From Clostridiales bacterium (GTDB lineage: Bacteria; Bacillota; Clostridia; Saccharofermentanales; Saccharofermentanaceae): a stretch of 64,000 nt of DNA. Below the pieces are notes generated by a model. The model made no database searches, was not told where the DNA came from, and worked only from the letters and a program-made list of their open reading frames with translations. This document shows positions 61,603 to 64,000 of this stretch, one piece after another. Location: positions 1 through 64,000 of the forward strand of contig JAFXPN010000038.1 of assembly GCA_017527865.1 (NCBI GenBank), written 5' to 3'. The translations under genes were made by a program, and so were the position numbers. Each line of letters begins with the position of its first letter. Positions within the stretch are counted from its first letter, which is position 1.

Positions 61603-63634
61603 CAGGCACCTCTTCTACCGGCTGCTCGACAACGATCGGATCAAAGACAGCTGTATATATTATCGTAGTGGGAGTGAGCGGGTCACCGTCAGGATCATAG
61701 ACTACGAACGAATATGTCTCTGCCTCCGTTACCACGTTGTTGTAAGGATCAAGCCATCTTGCAAACCTGTAACCCTCCGCAGGAGTCGCAACAAGCGTTA
61801 CAGTTGTTCCCACATCATATTCACCGCCGCCCACGGCAGTTCCCTGGCCGGAGACAACCGTCTGAACGCTGACCTGGGAAGGAGGCGGAGTCGGAGTTCC
61901 TCCCCTCTGTACATCCTCCATGGTTCCGATGTAAAGGGTTATGGACGATCTGCGGGGCAAAGTGATGCCTGCTACGGGATCTGTCAGGATGACGAACTGT
62001 TCAGTCTCCGGAAGCACAAGTACATCTGTGGAACCTTCGATATGTCCGATATTGATCTCTTCATTCTCAAGAAGGATCCTGGCTTCCTGAAGTGTATGCC
62101 CGGAAAGATCGGGAACCGTAGAACTTGAAGGAGCCTTAGCATAAACGATGACAACAGGCGATCCGACTTCAACGACCGAATTCGCAGGAGGTTCGGTACG
62201 AAGGACCTGTCCGGGATCGTAATCGGAGTTTGCCTCCTCAAGAACACTGACTTGGAATCCGAGCGAAGACAACAGCGAATAGACCTCGTGATAATCAAGT
62301 CCGGCATAATTACTGAGAGCGACCGTCTCTGCCTCACCGGCAACGGTCAATACTATCTTGTGGATATCGGAACCCGCCGCAAGGACGACTCCCTCATTTA
62401 TGTTCTGGGCAAGTATCGTTCCCAAGGGGGAATCCGATGTAACCTGTGTCTCTATCTCGTAAGATATGTTATTAGCCTCGAGCTCGGCAATAACGGAATC
62501 AATGTTCATGCCGACATAATTACGCACAGTGTAATCATTCTTCTCTTCGATATGTGTAGCCGTATTGATCGAATTGATGATAAGAACAGAAACACCGACA
62601 AGAACACCGAGGATCAGCATAACGACAAGCACCAGAAGTATGTTGTCGCGAAGCCTAGACAGTCTTCTTGATTCGGCAGCTTTCTCGAGGTCGCTTATCT
62701 TATCATAATGCGGATCCTGTCTGAAAGAGACGGTCCCCTGAGGCTGATCATTACGAGGTTCCGAATCGGGAGAACCGATTATTCCGTATACTCCGTTCGG
62801 ATCGACCATCAGCGAATCGAGTTCCGTTACCATCTGCCTTATGGATGAATACCTCATCTCAGGCAGCTTCTGCATGCACTTTATGATGATCGCATCAAGA
62901 CCGCGGGGAATATCGGGAACATAGGAGGAAGCCACAGGCGGCTTATCCTGAAGATGCTTTACTGCAATGGCAATATCAGAATCACCGTCGAAAGGAACTC
63001 TTCCCGTCACCATCTCGAAGAGCATGACTCCGACCGAATAAATATCGGTAGCGGGTCCGACATTCGACCCTCTCGCCTGCTCAGGCGAAAAGTAATGAAC
63101 CGAGCCTACCGCTCCTCCGGAAGACATTGTGATCGTGTTGCCGGATGCGGCTCTGGCGATGCCGAAGTCGGTTATCTTGGCAATGCGCTCTCTTGAGATA
63201 AGGATATTCTGGGGTTTTATGTCTTTATGCACTATGCCGTTCCTGTGTGCATATTCAAGCGCCATTCCAACCTGTATGACTATCGGTACGGCTACCTTCC
63301 AGTCAAGATGGCCGTTCTGATTGATAAGATCTTTTACGGTGATACCGTCAACGTATTCCTGAACGATATATCTGAAGTTGCCTTCATGACCGACTCCGAA
63401 CACCTTGACGATATTGGAATGATTAAGAGAGGATACCGCTTTTGCCTCCATGTCAAACCGACGAATGAATTCATCATCAGCGGAAAACTCAGGTTTCAAT
63501 ATCTTGATCGCAACCTTAACTCCCGTACCGGTATCCGTAGCAAGATAGACATTGGCCATGCCGCCGGAACCGATAAGCCGGTTTATCTTATATTTACCTG
63601 CAAATATCATGCCCTCAGGGCTTTGTACGCTCAT
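61595..63634 (-). CDS. prkC: PASTA-domain Ser/Thr protein kinase PrkC with extra C-terminal domain
   Basis: A 679-residue membrane kinase that senses muropeptides or lipid II. The kinase domain (about 10-275) has GSGGMANVYLATD, VAIKILKPE, the loop GIVHKDIKPQNIL, TDFGIARA and SPEQARG. A single helix at about 331-352 is followed by three PASTA repeats (about 366-574). A Thr/Pro linker leads to a beta domain, VVSGQGTAVGGGEYDVGTTVTLVATP (about 590-665), similar to InlB B-repeat/Flg_new modules and unusual for PrkC. GGAGTGG precedes the ATG. The usual PP2C phosphatase gene is not upstream; rlmN is instead. A TATAAT-rich stretch at 63660-63680 may hold a promoter. Confidence 0.94.
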   Translation of the reverse strand: MSVQSPEGMIFAGKYKINRLIGSGGMANVYLATDTGTGVKVAIKILKPEFSADDEFIRRFDMEAKAVSSLNHSNIVKVFGVGHEGNFRYIVQEYVDGITVKDLINQNGHLDWKVAVPIVIQVGMALEYAHRNGIVHKDIKPQNILISRERIAKITDFGIARAASGNTITMSSGGAVGSVHYFSPEQARGSNVGPATDIYSVGVMLFEMVTGRVPFDGDSDIAIAVKHLQDKPPVASSYVPDIPRGLDAIIIKCMQKLPEMRYSSIRQMVTELDSLMVDPNGVYGIIGSPDSEPRNDQPQGTVSFRQDPHYDKISDLEKAAESRRLSRLRDNILLVLVVMLILGVLVGVSVLIINSINTATHIEEKNDYTVRNYVGMNIDSVIAELEANNISYEIETQVTSDSPLGTILAQNINEGVVLAAGSDIHKIVLTVAGEAETVALSNYAGLDYHEVYSLLSSLGFQVSVLEEANSDYDPGQVLRTEPPANSVVEVGSPVVIVYAKAPSSSTVPDLSGHTLQEARILLENEEINIGHIEGSTDVLVLPETEQFVILTDPVAGITLPRRSSITLYIGTMEDVQRGGTPTPPPSQVSVQTVVSGQGTAVGGGEYDVGTTVTLVATPAEGYRFARWLDPYNNVVTEAETYSFVVYDPDGDPLTPTTIIYTAVFDPIVVEQPVEEVPVV

Positions 63635-63730
63635 TAATCCACTCCTGCATCAAGATTACCTTATATTATATATTATAAGTGGTCAGCGGTGATCCTCTCG
63701 ATTTCGTCACATCTTACAAATTGATTACAC

Positions 63731-64000
63731 TTAAGCCTTGTTTTTTTCCTCTATTCCACGCCTTAACTGACCGCAGGCAGCCATTATATCCGATCCCATC
63801 TCTCTTCTTAACGTAACATTTATCCCCTTGTTCTCCAAAGCCCGTCGAAAAGCCTCTACACGCTTCGGCACACATCTCTTATAAGGGCTGCCGGGGAACT
63901 CATTGGCCGCAATAAGGTTGACATGACAGTTCATACCTGAAAGCAGTGAAGACAGCTGATCGGCACATGCAAAAGTATCGTTCACCTCATTGAAGAGCGA
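63731..64000 (-). CDS. rlmN: 23S rRNA (A2503-C2)/tRNA methyltransferase RlmN, C-terminal part
   Basis: Only the last 89 codons lie in the window. HVNLIAANEFPGSPYKRC and LENKGINVTLRREMGSDIMAACGQLRR are the RlmN end, including the catalytic-side Cys in AACGQL. RlmN is a radical SAM enzyme methylating A2503 of 23S rRNA and A37 of some tRNAs. The start and the CxxxCxxC cluster are outside. Its stop is 96 bases before prkC. Confidence 0.93.
   Translation of the reverse strand, partial: SLFNEVNDTFACADQLSSLLSGMNCHVNLIAANEFPGSPYKRCVPKRVEAFRRALENKGINVTLRREMGSDIMAACGQLRRGIEEKNKA

Overview
The window is a chromosomal segment of a Gram-positive, low-to-moderate GC Bacillota, most likely an uncultured gut or rumen member of the Clostridia. 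The evidence is a PASTA kinase PrkC, class B sortase, an OpgB/LTA-synthase-type phosphoglycerol transferase, RqcH, a PepV dipeptidase, ~400-residue PRPP synthetases, a DUF5688 protein, VaFE repeats, AGGAGG ribosome sites and sigma-A-type promoters. There is no rRNA, CRISPR array, insertion sequence or prophage. Species cannot be named from sequence alone.

Layout. 1-5.2 kb: partial glyA, a SleB-like hydrolase, a small membrane protein and an alpha/beta hydrolase (minus), divergent from a D,D-carboxypeptidase and a GT2 glycosyltransferase (plus). 5.2-10.4 kb: nifS-thiI plus an AIR-synthase-like gene, then rpsB-tsf behind a structured leader. 10.5-15.1 kb: phosphoglycerol transferase, a small membrane protein, a membrane GDPD and PepV. 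15.1-19.4 kb: thrS, a pseudouridine synthase, an rRNA-type methyltransferase and a lipoprotein. 19.5-26.7 kb: two-component system with RluB-like gene, yqeG, lysC and comEC. 26.8-32.3 kb: engB, two tandem PRPP synthetase paralogues, a small membrane protein and rqcH. 32.2-38.8 kb: queH, ruvB-ruvA-ruvC, pyrimidine phosphorylase and a GGDEF/EAL protein. 38.9-47.9 kb: tRNA-Lys(CTT), purB, aspartate aminotransferase, yraN, birA, comEA, rsfS, nadD-yqeK fusion, purD and nudC. 47.9-59.9 kb: a surface-display locus of class B sortase, a 3369-residue VaFE/SpaA-type adhesin and DUF5688. 60.0-64 kb: rpe, rsgA, prkC and partial rlmN.

Most genes are housekeeping (translation, recombination, nucleotide supply, envelope). 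The accessory core is the surface locus. Its giant protein joins a subtilase-like domain that keeps Asp and His but has lost the catalytic Ser motif, five domains with Asp/Asn-rich calcium-type loops, nine T-Q (VaFE) modules and a VPQTG sorting signal. It is translationally coupled to DUF5688, whose leader carries an intrinsic-terminator hairpin, and a class B sortase lies downstream.

Other points worth attention are an rpsB leader whose 5' end is perfectly complementary to its start codon region, four genes whose promoters place transcription start on the start codon (apparently leaderless), a 21-bp palindrome over the carboxypeptidase -35 element, and phased A-tracts between comEC and engB.
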